64,000 nucleotides of DNA, from the NCBI GenBank assembly GCA_027886175.1, contig JAJNNQ010000013.1, forward strand, positions 806,001 to 870,000. Direction: 5' to 3'. The notes under the pieces are model-generated. The model had not been told where the DNA came from and ran no database searches. It saw only the letters and a list, made by a program, of their open reading frames with translations. This stretch comes from Phylloscopus collybita (lineage: Eukaryota; Chordata; Aves; Passeriformes; Phylloscopidae). Both the position numbers and the translations under genes were made by a program. Shown here one piece after another: positions 37,433-49,364 of this stretch (within the stretch, counting starts at the first letter, position 1; each line of letters begins with the position of its first letter).

Positions 37433-37835
37433 CCCCAGCTCCTTCTCCACAGGGCTGCTTTCAGTATGTTCTCTTCTCAGCTTGTATTTGTGCTTGGGAT
37501 TTTCTCAAGTCACATAGAGGATCTTGACCTTCTTGAACTTCACAAGGTTCACACAGGCCCACCTCTCAAGATTATGAAGGCCCCTCTGCACAGCATCCCT
37601 TCCCCCCAGCATATTCACTAAACGACACAGCTTGGTGTCATTAGCAGACTTGCTGAGGGTGCACTCAATCCTGCTGTCCCTGTCACCAGCTAAGATGTTA
37701 AACAGCAGCAGTCCCAGTACTGATCCCTGAGGAATGACACTTATGACTGCACTCCCACTGATCACTGCTCTCTGCTTGGACATTGAGCTGTTGACCACAA
37801 AGTTTGCCTTGGTCAGATTAAATACTCTCAAGCAT
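37433..37835 (-). pseudogene. CR1 ORF2 reverse-transcriptase fragment (split element, proximal half)
   Basis: A minus-strand frame (37505-37831, 108 codons) covers the C-terminal palm region of the CR1 reverse transcriptase. The conserved P-Q-G-S-V-L-G motif is present near residue 35, followed by L-L-F-N-I. The catalytic F-A-D-D-T-K-L box is degraded to S-A-N-D-T-K-L, which loses one of the two active-site aspartates. The C-terminal E-R-W-A-x-V-N-L-x-K-F block is readable. The element is 5'-truncated just beyond this point. It belongs to the same insertion as 36204-36849. It cannot encode an active enzyme. Confidence 0.88.
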
Positions 37836-37847
37836 TTATATTCTTTT

Positions 37848-37892
37848 CCTATCTAGAACAGATAGGATAGATTTCCTATCTAGAACAGATAG
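37848..37892. repeat. 27-bp-period tandem duplication
   Basis: The 18-mer cctatctagaacagatag occurs at 37848-37865 and again at 37875-37892. The 27-bp period sits about 15 bp beyond the 5' end of the CR1 fragment. Confidence 0.92.
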
Positions 37893-39929
37893 ATAGAACT
37901 TCTATTCTAATTCTTTCCAAATTTAATTAAATATAATTATATAATAACCATGTTATCTGTTAGAACCTTCTTCATGGGAAAGCCACTTGAGGAAAATGCA
38001 TCTCCTGAGAAAGAAAAACAAGAGTTTGTCACTGAAGACTTTATGCAAAATGTTTTGGAGGATAGTGGAGGGGGTCATCTCACACAGAACCACTTCTCAC
38101 CCTCATAAATCCAAAGATCCTACCTGTAATTTCCCATTTGTGTCCCATAAGTCCAAATAACCCAACCACTTCCCTAAATCTGGGGTGTGCCTGCACCAGA
38201 CAGCAACACACACAAAGGTAAAGGAAAAAAAAGAATACAGAAGCAGTTTTCTGTAAGAACTTCAATTGTAAATTTATGCCATCCCTACTAAAGATAAAAT
38301 GAGATGGACTGCCTGATCCTTGTCATTTAAACCAAAGATAGTTTAAAAGGTAATTTTAATATCTTATTTGAAATAATCATTTTCTCAACTTTGGCCTGGA
38401 TTTCATTGTTCCACTGTCACCTCTAAAATTATTATATCTCACATGGCCAAGTAGTTCCACTGTTCCAGGGTCATATGTTTCCTTTTAAGTGTAAAAGTGT
38501 GAAGCATATTACTAGGTGTGATATAAAAATTACTTGTCAGCATTAGCCTACCTTTTCCTTTAAATTACCCCTGTTTAAAAGTATATAACTTTCCACTTAG
38601 GCAGCCAAAAAAAATCCATTCTGTTCTCATTTGCCTTCAGATAAAGTCAGAAATACTCTGGCAATTTTAACAGGGGTACTACTGATTTCCAGCAGTGAAA
38701 CTGAGGACAAGGTTTGGTCATTGAGATTCAGCTACTGTTTGCATACAAAGGATTTCCTATCTCCATGATACATAGTTCATAATATAAACAATATCAATAA
38801 ATCAATAATGACCTCTCTATAGCTAGATTTGAGATACAGATCTTTCAATAAGAGTACCTCAGACACTCACAAACTTAGATGAAGTTCCTCTTCTTCATTG
38901 CTGGGGGAGGTAAGCCTAAAGAATGTAAAACTGAAACTAAGTGGGCTATTTTCATTTTTATTTGCAGTGAATGTCCACAGTTAAATCATTGAGACAGGAT
39001 CACACATCATCCCTACAAATCACTCCAGATATTTAAATCCCTAATTCATATTGTTCCAGAATTTGGAATACATGTCTTGCCTGGAGACATAGAAAACATA
39101 AAAACCCCAAGCAATAGAGTTGGATTTTGGGCATACCCTAATTAGCTGTATGTAATTTGATGTCTTAACAGAGCCTTGAAGATCACAGCCCACATTATCC
39201 CAGGTCTGGATGCCCTCCTTGCAGGCTGAATCAGTCCAGTTTATCTACTTGTTTCAAGCATGGCTGACAACACAGGCAGGGCTGCACTGTGCTCAGGAAC
39301 AGCATTAGCTTGTTTAGAGGAGATCATGGCATCAGCTTGCTCAGTATAATCCATGAAGAATGTCTCATCTTGGAAACTGGCAAGTTGGGAGCTGAACTCA
39401 GCTGCCCACAGTCACAGACCAGTACTTTACAAGAGGACAGCTTAGTTATTTCCCTCTTTTATTCAGTCAATTGTTTTGAACAGCTAGCTATTCTTTGAAA
39501 AACTAGGAGTGGGAGTGGGTGATTTCAGGACTGTAAGGCTGAAAACACCTGTAGCTTGGTATGCAGTGTGTTCTGTGTGTGTGACTGTGTGCAAACGCAG
39601 GGAAATGAGAAATGTATTCCTCAGGAGCTGCTTGGCCAAAGCAACATTTGTTGCTCAAAACCTCAACAAAACCTCAATTGTTTCTCACTGTGCCATGGTA
39701 TTAGGGTAGGGAATGAATGACAAGGAAGAGAGCGTAGGACTGAGCAATGAGCAGCGCTGTCTGCATGAGTCTCACTAAAGCTGGGCTTCCAAAGACTGAG
39801 CAGTACCCATGTCATTCCCTTCAATCACAACTGTGACAGCTCTTCCCTTCATTGATTACTATTGATGGCTGAGCAAGCTGGAGGCTGAGTCAGTGCAGGC
39901 AAAAGATAGACCTTGTTCAAAAGGGTAGT

Positions 39930-39932
<3 letters not shown>
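37893..39932. other. Unassigned sequence
   Basis: No gene or transposon was recognised. Open frames (for example 38080-38265 minus, 39289-39498 plus) have no motif. Confidence 0.55.

Positions 39933-39965
<33 letters not shown>
39933..39965 (+). repeat. Poly(A) tract, 33 A
   Basis: Uninterrupted A tract with no retrocopy recognised upstream. Phenylalanine- or lysine-rich frames across it are artefacts. Confidence 0.95.
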
Positions 39966-39967
<2 letters not shown>

Positions 39968-42464
39968 GGTCACAGATGAAGGCATCTGAAAAACAAGTAT
40001 CTCCTTTAATAGGGCAAATATTATATCCAAGAGGAGGTCTCCACAACAGAAAATGGCACACACTTGTCTCAAGCCTCCTTCTATACCACCATAAACCTGA
40101 ATTATCCATCTCTTTCTTCTACTTGTGAACTGGCATGCATGCACCTGCATTTGTTATGGGTGGCAGAAAGGATTGTCCAAAAATTCACCTCCCCAGACCC
40201 TGTTAGAGGATAAACTGATAATTAGGGCACAGTCTCACTTATTCCCACACATCTGGGACACCAGATGTTGAAGCCCCCAGTACTGAGAAGTCAGATGGAT
40301 GAACAGACCAGAGCATCATGAAAAAGTCATCCAACTGTCTACTGTTTGCTGATCCTGAGCAGGATGTGTGAAAAAAATCAACAGGGTTAAATTTTCTTCT
40401 CAGGCAGTAATGGATTAAGCTGCCTATGTAAAAGAGTCACATCAGCACACCAAGTAAAGAAAAGTCTTTGGATTATTAACTTTTTTTAATCACTGAAAGA
40501 AGGATCTTTTTAATTTAGGAACTTGCCTGGTCCATTGCCATCCTTGTTTCTCTGCATACCCAGGCGTGTCCAGGGCTGTCTTGATCACTGAGGGAGAAGT
40601 TCATTTTCAGGAAGAGATCCATGTGATTTCAGTTCCCAATTCGTAGCCCTGCTAGTAACCTGTAAAAAAGATGTGATTGGGTTTTGTACAGCAGTGGGGA
40701 ATAGCAAGAGGAAATTGTCTCTACTCAATAAAGGAAATGTTTTGGTGGCATGGCAGGAAAAGTGACACAAAATTATGAACACCTGCATCTGGACTGCAGT
40801 CATAAGTGAAACTCTGTTGCTGCCAGCTTGTCCGGGCTTTCTTTTTGCTGGTAACAGGGTAATTCCACATTTTACCAGCCTTATGTGTTCAGCACTTCCT
40901 TAATGTGCCTTTCCTCGTGGTCTGGCACTGAGCCACAGGAGTTAGAACCACCTCTGCTGCCCTAAGATGGCGATTTGAGGAAGGTGTCAATCAAGCTGGA
41001 AAGCTCAGCCTCATACGGAGATCCAGATGTCTTGCAAGTTCAGGTGACATTCATTTATGTCTCTAAAATCTAAGGATAAAACCATATACAAATACTATGC
41101 TTTGGCAGGGGGAAGGAGAAGTAGAGGGGAAATAATCTAAAAATCTCTCCCCTGTTAACATTATTTCAGAATAAACTTCAAAAATAGCACTTGCTTACAA
41201 GGAAGAAGTAAAAAAAAAAAGACCCATCTTTCTCTACCCTTCAGAGCTAATGGACTAAGAGAGGTGACAGGCAGACTATAGTTTAGAAAGCTGTATTTTA
41301 CTTGATATTTTATTTAAAATTTTTTTGAGTGTGAAATATCTATCTATAGAATGCCCTCTTGTATAAGGGCATGCCTGTCTGCCAGATAAAGCAGCATGAA
41401 GTTCAGAGAAAAATGCTTTGAAGCCTCTTAGGAGAAAACAGTTCTACCTTAATGAAGTCCATTATGGGCCTCAGCTTCCAGTATGAGAAGGCACTTTCAA
41501 AACATGTCTAGCAATGAAAATGAGACTCTCTCATGAAGTGTAAAAGTTGTGACAAGCCAGCCATAGATGGAAATGACAAGGTTTTTCCTGCCACAGACAG
41601 CTCAGAAAACATTCCAGAGAGTACTGGAGGCACAAGGAGTGACTGGATTTCAATCAGGGCTCAGTGAAATCAATTGCAACTGGAAATGCATCAGCTGCAC
41701 CGTGTATTTTCAACAAGGTAAGAAATATATGAGAATACTTTTCTCCTGGCATTATCCCTTCAAATGTATGGCATGAAGCTACCTGACTAAGGCTGTAAGA
41801 TTATTTTTATAGTTAGGATGGAGGTATAAGGCTCAGAAATACAGGTTTGTTTTCCAGCTCTACACCACCCAATTTCTGCTTGAGCTTTTCTACATTCTTT
41901 TTTTTTTGTATGCTTCAGATCCCCCTCTAAAAAGTGAAACCAATATTTTTCTATTTCTTTATGTGATTGCACTTGTATAGCATGAGTTTTCCTCATAGTA
42001 CAAGGGAAATTTGGCTTTGCCTTGAGGTTTCCATGTTAATAAATATGAGAAGGATAAACAAAATGCAGTAATATTCTGAGTTAATTCAGGATGATGCCTC
42101 CTGCTGATATGAATAGACCTGCTATTGCTTGGAAAAGAAGGAAATCACCCTCAGCTGAGAACTTTACTTTTCACATTCTGAGCTCACAACTGTTGAAACT
42201 TCTATGAATAAAAGGAATCCAAGTTGACAGATTAAATGTGACATCCATGAAACTGAATCTTTTGGCAATACTAGATTTCAAAAGCTTTTCAAACCAGCCA
42301 TCACGTCCATTATGACCAAAATGTTTCTAGGTCCCAGTGGGACCAAAAAGCAAAGAACTGAAATCCCCCATGGAAAAACTTTGTCAGATGCAAAGAAGCA
42401 AAAGGCTGGCACTCTCTTACCTGGAAGGCCATACTGACAAGATTTTAAACATGTTGTATGTTTT
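39966..42464. other. Unassigned sequence
   Basis: No gene or transposon was recognised over 2.5 kb. A splice-donor-like caag|gtaaga at about 41717 follows a short plus-strand frame, but no acceptor or domain supports an exon. Confidence 0.5.
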
Positions 42465-42465
42465 A

Positions 42466-42532
42466 CAGATCTCAAGCAGGTCCAAACATCTAAACCAGAT
42501 TGGTTTAGATGTTTGAACCTGCTTGAGATCTG
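42466..42532. repeat. Near-perfect 32-bp hairpin (quasi-palindrome) with 3-nt loop
   Basis: Arm 42466-42497 pairs with 42501-42532 across loop GAT (42498-42500). Of 32 positions, 31 are Watson-Crick pairs. The single exception (42482/42516) is C-A on the plus strand and would be a G-U wobble in a minus-strand transcript. Similar but looser complementarity, aagattttaaa on the left versus ttttaacatctt on the right, extends outside. No target-site duplication or transposon ends were seen. It could be a template-switch foldback, a very small inverted-repeat element, or an RNA hairpin precursor. Confidence 0.95.
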
Positions 42533-43597
42533 GCCAAATTTTAACATCTTGATAGAACAAGCGCTATTAACCTTCCATGGAAGGGGAGGGTTCTTAGGTT
42601 TTTACAGCTGTCCAGTACAATTCTGCACAGATATGTGCTCTTTCCCACTGTAAAAATGTTATGTGAGATTTCTGGTGAGCTTCCGTGCAGCTTCAATGAG
42701 TGTTTTGAGTTCTCTTCTACCATCACAAACTAGCAATGCCTTGCTTCCAGAAAAATGAATTGTGCTCCATAAATCTGCTCTAAAGTTCATATAACACTGA
42801 CCACAGATACCAATCCACAAAGCAACTGTGACTTTTCTGTGGCAAAAATCCTAATGCAAGGGTTTCCCCAAGAGCCCCTTATGTGCCAGAAAACCAAAGG
42901 AAAAAAAAACAAAAACACCACATCTCCCACTTCTTTCCAGCTGCTACAGACTGGTCTCTTCTTGTTTGTTCATAAACTCTAACACTGACAATGCAAAGAC
43001 TGACTGATTTGGAACATTTGAATAGGAGTGCTACTTACTCTTCCAGAAATCCTTTACATGTTAATTCATCTTTGTTTGTGCAGCCTTTGCAAGCAGAACT
43101 TAGCCTCATAATTTCTATGAATTCTCTCCTTCCCTCTCCTATATATTATCTTCATCTTGCAGACCTCTAAATCCAAGTCATTTTATTATTGATGAGCAGG
43201 ATTTGTATAATGTTTGTCAAGAGATTTGATCTGAAGGATCATAAACTTCATGTCATAATTTTTTTCAGCCAATACTGATATGCAGGCCTCTCCAGTGTGA
43301 AACAGAGAGTTGCCTGAAGATGCTTTGTGCATTAGGGGTGGAAGGGAAGGAGCTTGCAAGAGCAAGAAAATTAGTGCTATACACAAATGTAATTACTTAT
43401 TTAGATCCCAAGTCCAGCACTTTAGCTAAAATAGCTCTAGTTGCTCATAAAGTGCCAATAGCTTTTATCCAATTATAAAAATTGTAGAATGCCTATTCTG
43501 TAGACTACATGGCAGCCCATTCCTACAACACACAGCACAAGGACACCTGTCCAGAGGTGGGTGGCTCATGACCAGCCTGCAAGTGCTGCCTTGTTCC
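42533..43597. other. Unassigned sequence
   Basis: Nothing was recognised between the hairpin and the next LTR. Confidence 0.5.
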
Positions 43598-43602
43598 CAG
43601 CG

Positions 43603-44124
43603 TGGAAATTAAACTCAAGATCATTTTAGTAAGGAGGCAGTACAAAAGAGGATCTTTATTTGAAAGCCCTCAGGGGCGGTTAAGGAGAGATGTCCACAAA
43701 AGCCCACCTTCCCAGGGGTGAGTACATTTTTACAGGTTTTAGGAAATTAGCATAATTGACAAAAAGCACCAATTAGCAGGACAAGGGGTGTGGGGGGGTG
43801 CAATTCACCCCCAGGTGAAGCCCCTTCCCTAGAGTTTTCCCCCACCTCAGCACTAGCTGTGTTTGTCCATGAAGTGCATCTTGAAGGGTTGTTCTCAACC
43901 TTGGTAACCAAGAAGAACCAAGATAACACAGGGGCCTCATATCCCTGGAGATTGGAGCTCTGGAATTTGTTTTGTCTTTCTGCCTAGGGAAAGACCATGG
44001 AAAATTACTGGGAAAACTAGCTACTAATACAATAGGCTACAAAGCTACAAATAAATGTGCAAAGAATACAGAAAACATAGAATAAAAGACAAAACCCAAA
44101 ACAGCATCAGAAGGCTTGCCTCCA
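43603..44124 (-). mobile_element. Probable solo LTR
   Basis: In minus orientation the block has LTR architecture. There is a CCAAT-like box in CTAATTGGTG (about 43767-43776), a TATA-like CTGTAAAAATG at about 43729-43739, and AATAAA in TTTCAAATAAAGATCC at about 43651-43666. Plausible ends are TGGA...TCCA, with the near-identical 5-mers CAGCG (43598-43602) and CAGCA (44125-44129) outside. A single CpG-decay change would explain that difference. Class is uncertain (5 bp would fit ERVL). A second possible end a few bases away cannot be excluded. Confidence 0.6.
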
Positions 44125-44129
44125 CAGCA

Positions 44130-47100
44130 CCATTCCCACACCTTCAGTGGGAGATTTGAAACAAGAAAAATGCCTAAACATGTCTAAACTTTCTTTCACT
44201 CCTCCCATTTGACATTGAAAAGGTGATAAGGAATTTAATTGGGCCAGGAGAGGATACATTTCCTGCAGAGTAATTTCTTCAGGCTACAGCACTTTTTTTC
44301 CTCTGTCCAGAACCACTTGCCTGTCCAAACAAGCAGCTATTTGCACTTTCAGTGAGCTCTGAGGCTGAGCATCCTATTGAGTAGATGTCCTCTGATGTTT
44401 TTTGGAGTCAGCATGGATACAACCACTGACAAAGCCTCCCACTGAGACTCTAAATCCCCAAAGAGGGCTAGGGAAAATACATAGCCATCTGATTGCCATG
44501 AAATCATCCTCTGTGAGTGGTGCCCTGAGGTGGGTTTGGCTCATTTGAACTCTTCAGAGTGATAGAGAGGCATGGGGCTGGGGGACAAAAACCAAGGAGG
44601 CAGCACACAGGTCAGTGGCAGAGAGTACCAGGGACTTTATCCTGCACTCACTCTAAACAGTTGTGGTTCCCATCTCCTTAAAAAAATCTTCCAACATTAT
44701 TTGGGCTGGTATTGATCCCTCCACCGCCAAAACGTAATTTCATCCAGAACCATGTGATAAGAAGTATGGATGCAGGCAGTTTGTGCCATTGTAATTCGGG
44801 CCAAAAAATGCTCCCTGGGGATTATATTTAATGGTAAAAAATGTAGACTCTGAGTCCCAGCAAAATCTGAATTTGTCTGGAATGGTAATGAAAGGACAAA
44901 CAACATCTTTACATCAGATTATTGGAATTAAGCAAGTAGATACAGAATTTAGGGTTTTTTTTCTCCACTGGTGTCATGTTTAATGGATGATCTCAGCTGA
45001 TGCTGGATTTTCAGTTAGATTTAGAAGATTTACTTCTGTTGTGATAAAAGGATGATCTCACTTAGAGGCCCTCTCTGCATTTATTGCTCATTGTCTTTCC
45101 ACAGCAGTAGAAAAATACCAGTGCCTTAACATCCAAGAAAATTACAAAAGTGGTAATAATGATAATTATAACAACAACCACCAAACAGCCTAGGGCCAGG
45201 AGAGAAGTAAAGTGGTTTATATTTAGTTTTGTTCTTTACATTTACAGTAATGAGCAAAACAAACAGGAAATGGGGCAGTTATGGGGTCACATGCCATGTG
45301 CAACACAAAGGAAGCCACTTTGAAATTTGAGTTAACCAGGAATGCACTATGTCAGGAAATACTGGATTTGAGTCCTACTGCTCGTGTCAATCAATTTAAT
45401 TTTTTCACATACATTGGAAAATATATCTTTCCCAGTGTGCAATATTTAATTAGACCTTCATGAGACTTTAAAGCAGACTCCAAGGATTTTCATAACTCCA
45501 TGTTCACATGCCAAATTTACATAAATGGAGACAAAGAGATTAAAAAAGCAGGGAATGTAATGAAAAATGCTGCCATCTAAGACCTTAGGAGGAACAAAAG
45601 GGATAAGAGGAAAAGAAACTTAAGAAAAAAATATGAAAAAAAAAGAGAACTAATAAAAGAAATGTGCATGAAAATATATTTGAAGAAGAATCCTACCTTA
45701 TGAATGCCTAACAAAAATAATAGCTCTTTTAATCTGTAGATCTTGTTCTTTAAAGTGTAAAGGAAAGCTCACTATTGTAATTTTAATAAAAGGAGGAAAC
45801 CGAGGTATCAAATTTTGATTGACCCAATGAGAAAACAGAAAATACATTGTACTTCACTGTCTCATCCTTCCTCTTCCTGTTGGCAAGTGGTTACCTTGTC
45901 TATTTGGCTTTTCACAAAAATACGTCCTAATCACCAGCTTCTTTTGACACTGTCTCCACAGGGGAGATAACTGTTAAAAACTAATCTCCAGACAATGGTA
46001 TTTCACCTTGTCTCCAACAAAGAACTTCCTTCAGGTCCACAGATACAGCTCATGCAACAAGACATTAAACAATTAGAGTCAAACTACCTCCACATTCCTC
46101 TCTCAGTTCCCAGAAAAGGTTTTAGAACGTTTTCTCACTCCCCTCTAAACACTAAAATCACCATGCCTGCATGGTGACTATAGAGCATGGCATGATATTC
46201 CCATGTTTTCCCTGCTATATAGGAATTTTCCCTCCACTTGAGCAACGAGGCTTTCTAGCTTGGTTCAGGAAGAGCAAAGAGACTTGCTTCATTTTTCTCT
46301 CTCCTCCCAGCTCATGCTGTGGGATCAAGTATGTCTAAAGCCAAATCCAGATATTTACAGAATGCTTTCATTAGGCTGAGTTCTTGAAAGCCACTTTATG
46401 ATCCTTTCAGGGTGCTCTCACCAACTGAGTCATCACTGACGAAAAGGATGGGGGAAGTAAAGGGGAGAAACATGCAAAGAGATGACAGAATATATCATAA
46501 AAGTCATATTTTTAAAAAAATGGATTTCAGAGGCAATCATTTTCATTCTGTGCACAAGAGAACAGGGGCTAAGTTCATGAAATAAGGTGTGAAGCAACGA
46601 GTAAATAGTAGAGGTCAACCAAGAAGAGGAGTGGGTGAGAGCTGGCAGTTGAGCAGGACTGTACTCTGGAGAGTCAGAAGGCAGAGTCTGAGTGTTTTGC
46701 AACTCTAAAAATTTCCCCAGATTCCTTCTCCTCTTATCCCTGTTTCTTGGTATCTCAGATATAAGAGGAACTTGTGTCACTGAACAACATGAAGAAATTC
46801 ATACGGAGGTGTTAAGGAGCAATGAAGATGATTCTCACAGCAGCATGTTGCATTCCTGATATGGACCAAGACAAAAGCATCAACAAAAAAGAAACCAGTC
46901 AAGGTGAGAGGCAATAAGAGTTGTCAAGGATGTTAATAGGTTTAAAATATTTGCAGTGATGAATCAAGAAAAAGCAATGTGATTTTGGAACAAATGATTG
47001 ATCAAGAAAATGAAATTATGTGGATAAGAAGGAAAAGATGCCTAGAGACCTGCTCACTTAATTCAGATGTATACAGTGTGGAAGTACAGATTTTCTTTTC

Positions 47101-47344
47101 ACTGACCAGGCCTTGATTAACAGCACAGACAGTAGAGTGAGAAGTAGATCAAGATTTTATAATTTATGATGATAAAATCTCCTATTGTATGTCTTCAGTG
47201 GCCTTACCAAGGTGGAGAGCTACCACATCATTCTCCTCCTGTGGGAGAAATAAACAGCTTGCTACTGAATTTATTCTGATTTTGTGAAGGTACTGAAGAG
47301 CCACTGTGTTTATCATTCTATCTGGCACTCATCCTGACATCTAG
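44130..47344. other. Unassigned sequence
   Basis: No gene or transposon was recognised over 3.2 kb. The open frame 46433-46780 minus (115 codons) shows no domain. Confidence 0.5.
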
Positions 47345-47602
47345 TGAATGGAGAAAAAGAATAGGTAGATCCTTCAGAAAGAAGATCCATCTGAACCTGA
47401 GGAAGACCTTTTGTACTGTAAGGACAACTGAACATTGCCATCTCAGAGAGGTTGTAGTCTCCATCCCTGGAGATACTCAACAGCCATCTGGGTAAGGTCC
47501 TGAGGAGCCTGCTGTGGGTTGTCCTGCTTGAGTAGTAGGGAGTAGCCCAGATGACCTCCAAAGGTCTCTTCCAAGTTCAACCACTCTCTGATTATACAAT
47601 TC
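47345..47602 (+). repeat. CR1 LINE 3'-end fragment
   Basis: Plus-strand match to the CR1 3' end: 'gatccatctgaacctgaggaaga' type sequence (47384), 'gagaggttgtagtctccatccctggagat' type sequence (47445-47473), 'agatgacctccaaaggtctcttcc' type sequence (47549-47572), and a degenerate 'attctgtgatt' terminal octamer region ending at about 47600. It is 5'-truncated, as most CR1 copies are. Confidence 0.9.
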
Positions 47603-48617
47603 CAGAAAAAAAAAGTTAAATGAGTGTAGGGGGATTTTTGGCATATCTGACAGATTTTCTTACGTATCACTTTGAGTTTGGACAAGTAATTTTGTCCTTT
47701 AATGCTTCTCTTCTTCCTTCATCTACAAATGGAGTTTAATTATATCTACTGCCCATGGAGCACACTTCATTAGGAATCCACTCACATGCAGAAAACCTGT
47801 GCACTGTTTATACTCTTTAAGTGGAGCATCGGTGATGCCCAGATTTTGTGGTTAGTTCAAGGAGCTGTGGTAAATGTTTCACTCTCCCTTTGCAAAGCCC
47901 CTGGGATTCCTGGAAATCACACTCCAAAACATTCACCTTGTTCTCTGTGTAGGCTGAGGAACGCCACAGCTACCAACACTTTATGACTCCAAGACATTAA
48001 AATTTGTCTCATGTCATAATCCATATGCTTGGGTTGTTATTTTGTGTAGTTAAAACCTGAACATGCTTCCCTGCTGCAGATAATTAGTGACACACATGGG
48101 AGATGTTACAGCTCACAGGATGGTCCTTTCTGTGACAGTTGACAGTGATGGCAATGCAGTCTGTTCCAAAGAGGGAAAGGCAAGCAATGTTATCAGGAAT
48201 TGATTTTTGCCTTCATTAAAGCCTCTTCTTATCCACCAGTTTCCCCTAAACCTACCTACTGCTCAGATTTATTTGAAAGTATAACATTAAATTTTTTACT
48301 GGTTCAGTTTTATTGGAGGGGGTTTAGGTATTTTATTGGGCTTGGCACTCAAGTGGAAGCCTCTGTGAAACCTAACTCTACATTCACCTCAGGATGTTGT
48401 TGAGGTAAACAGTACACAGGGAGTTGGCTGATTACTTCTGGATGATAAAGGGTTCCATATTATAAAAGGTGTGGGATATCAGTATCCAGAATATTTGGGT
48501 TACAGCAAATTAGGAGGACAGTTAAATCAGAAGTTGAAGAAATAATAGTCAGTATAGAGTGAGCTGTTTCAGAAACTCAGGGGAAAAGTAGAGTGAATAG
48601 GTGATGCAGGTTTTTTG

Positions 48618-48655
48618 CGATGATGATGACGATGGTGAAGATGATGATTGATGAG
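48618..48655. repeat. Imperfect (GAT)n microsatellite
   Basis: GAT units interrupted by GAC, GGT and GAA variants. Confidence 0.85.
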
Positions 48656-49340
48656 GCCATTAAGCTGTTGATAATCTGCTCCAGCCTGCCAGAAAAGTCC
48701 CATCTCTTTTCCTTTCTTTCTAAACTATCAAAACAACTTTCCCATTTAGATCTTTCTTGAAGAATAGGGTAGTCAAATTTCAACCTTCAAAATCTATTCG
48801 TGAGACTCTGGTAGAACCACAGGAGAGACAGATGCTTTAATAGAGAACACTTGTTTTATTCCAGCTACTGGACATGGCTTCATTTTCCAGCTTCTGGGAG
48901 ACAAACCACAAATCAAAATCCTTATGGACATTTATGAAATGTTCCATGTGGCAAACAGTGAATTTGATGTTGCTTTACTTTTGTAGGGCATGGAAGTTGA
49001 TATTTGCATTGTATGTTGAGTGGATATGATATTAAAATGTCACACACATTTAACCAGACTAAAATATTTTAAAGGTCTATTTGCATGTATTTTATGCCCA
49101 GCTAATCAAGTCTACTTTATCACTTTGTCCATTAGTGATCACGTTTGGAAACAAGTTAATAAACCTGATATGCCTGTCATGTGATTGGTTAAGCCACGCT
49201 CAGTGTTTCCATCTAGAGAGCAAAACTGTGAATCCTCAACTTACTCCTTAGAAACCTGCACCCCTGATTTTGAGGGAAGGCTAACAAACACTGCCTTGTC
49301 CAGTGCCCTTAGCTGCATGGTGGTAGGGACACAGAGAAGC

Positions 49341-49364
49341 CCTCCTCCTCCTCCTCCTCCTCCT
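49341..49364. repeat. (CCT)n microsatellite
   Basis: About eight uninterrupted CCT units. The proline or glycine runs in frames here are its translation. Confidence 0.95.

Noticed and set aside
41567..41776. Coding exon ending at a donor-like caag|gtaaga near 41717
   Set aside because: There is no acceptor with polypyrimidine tract in frame and no domain. A donor-like motif alone is common by chance.
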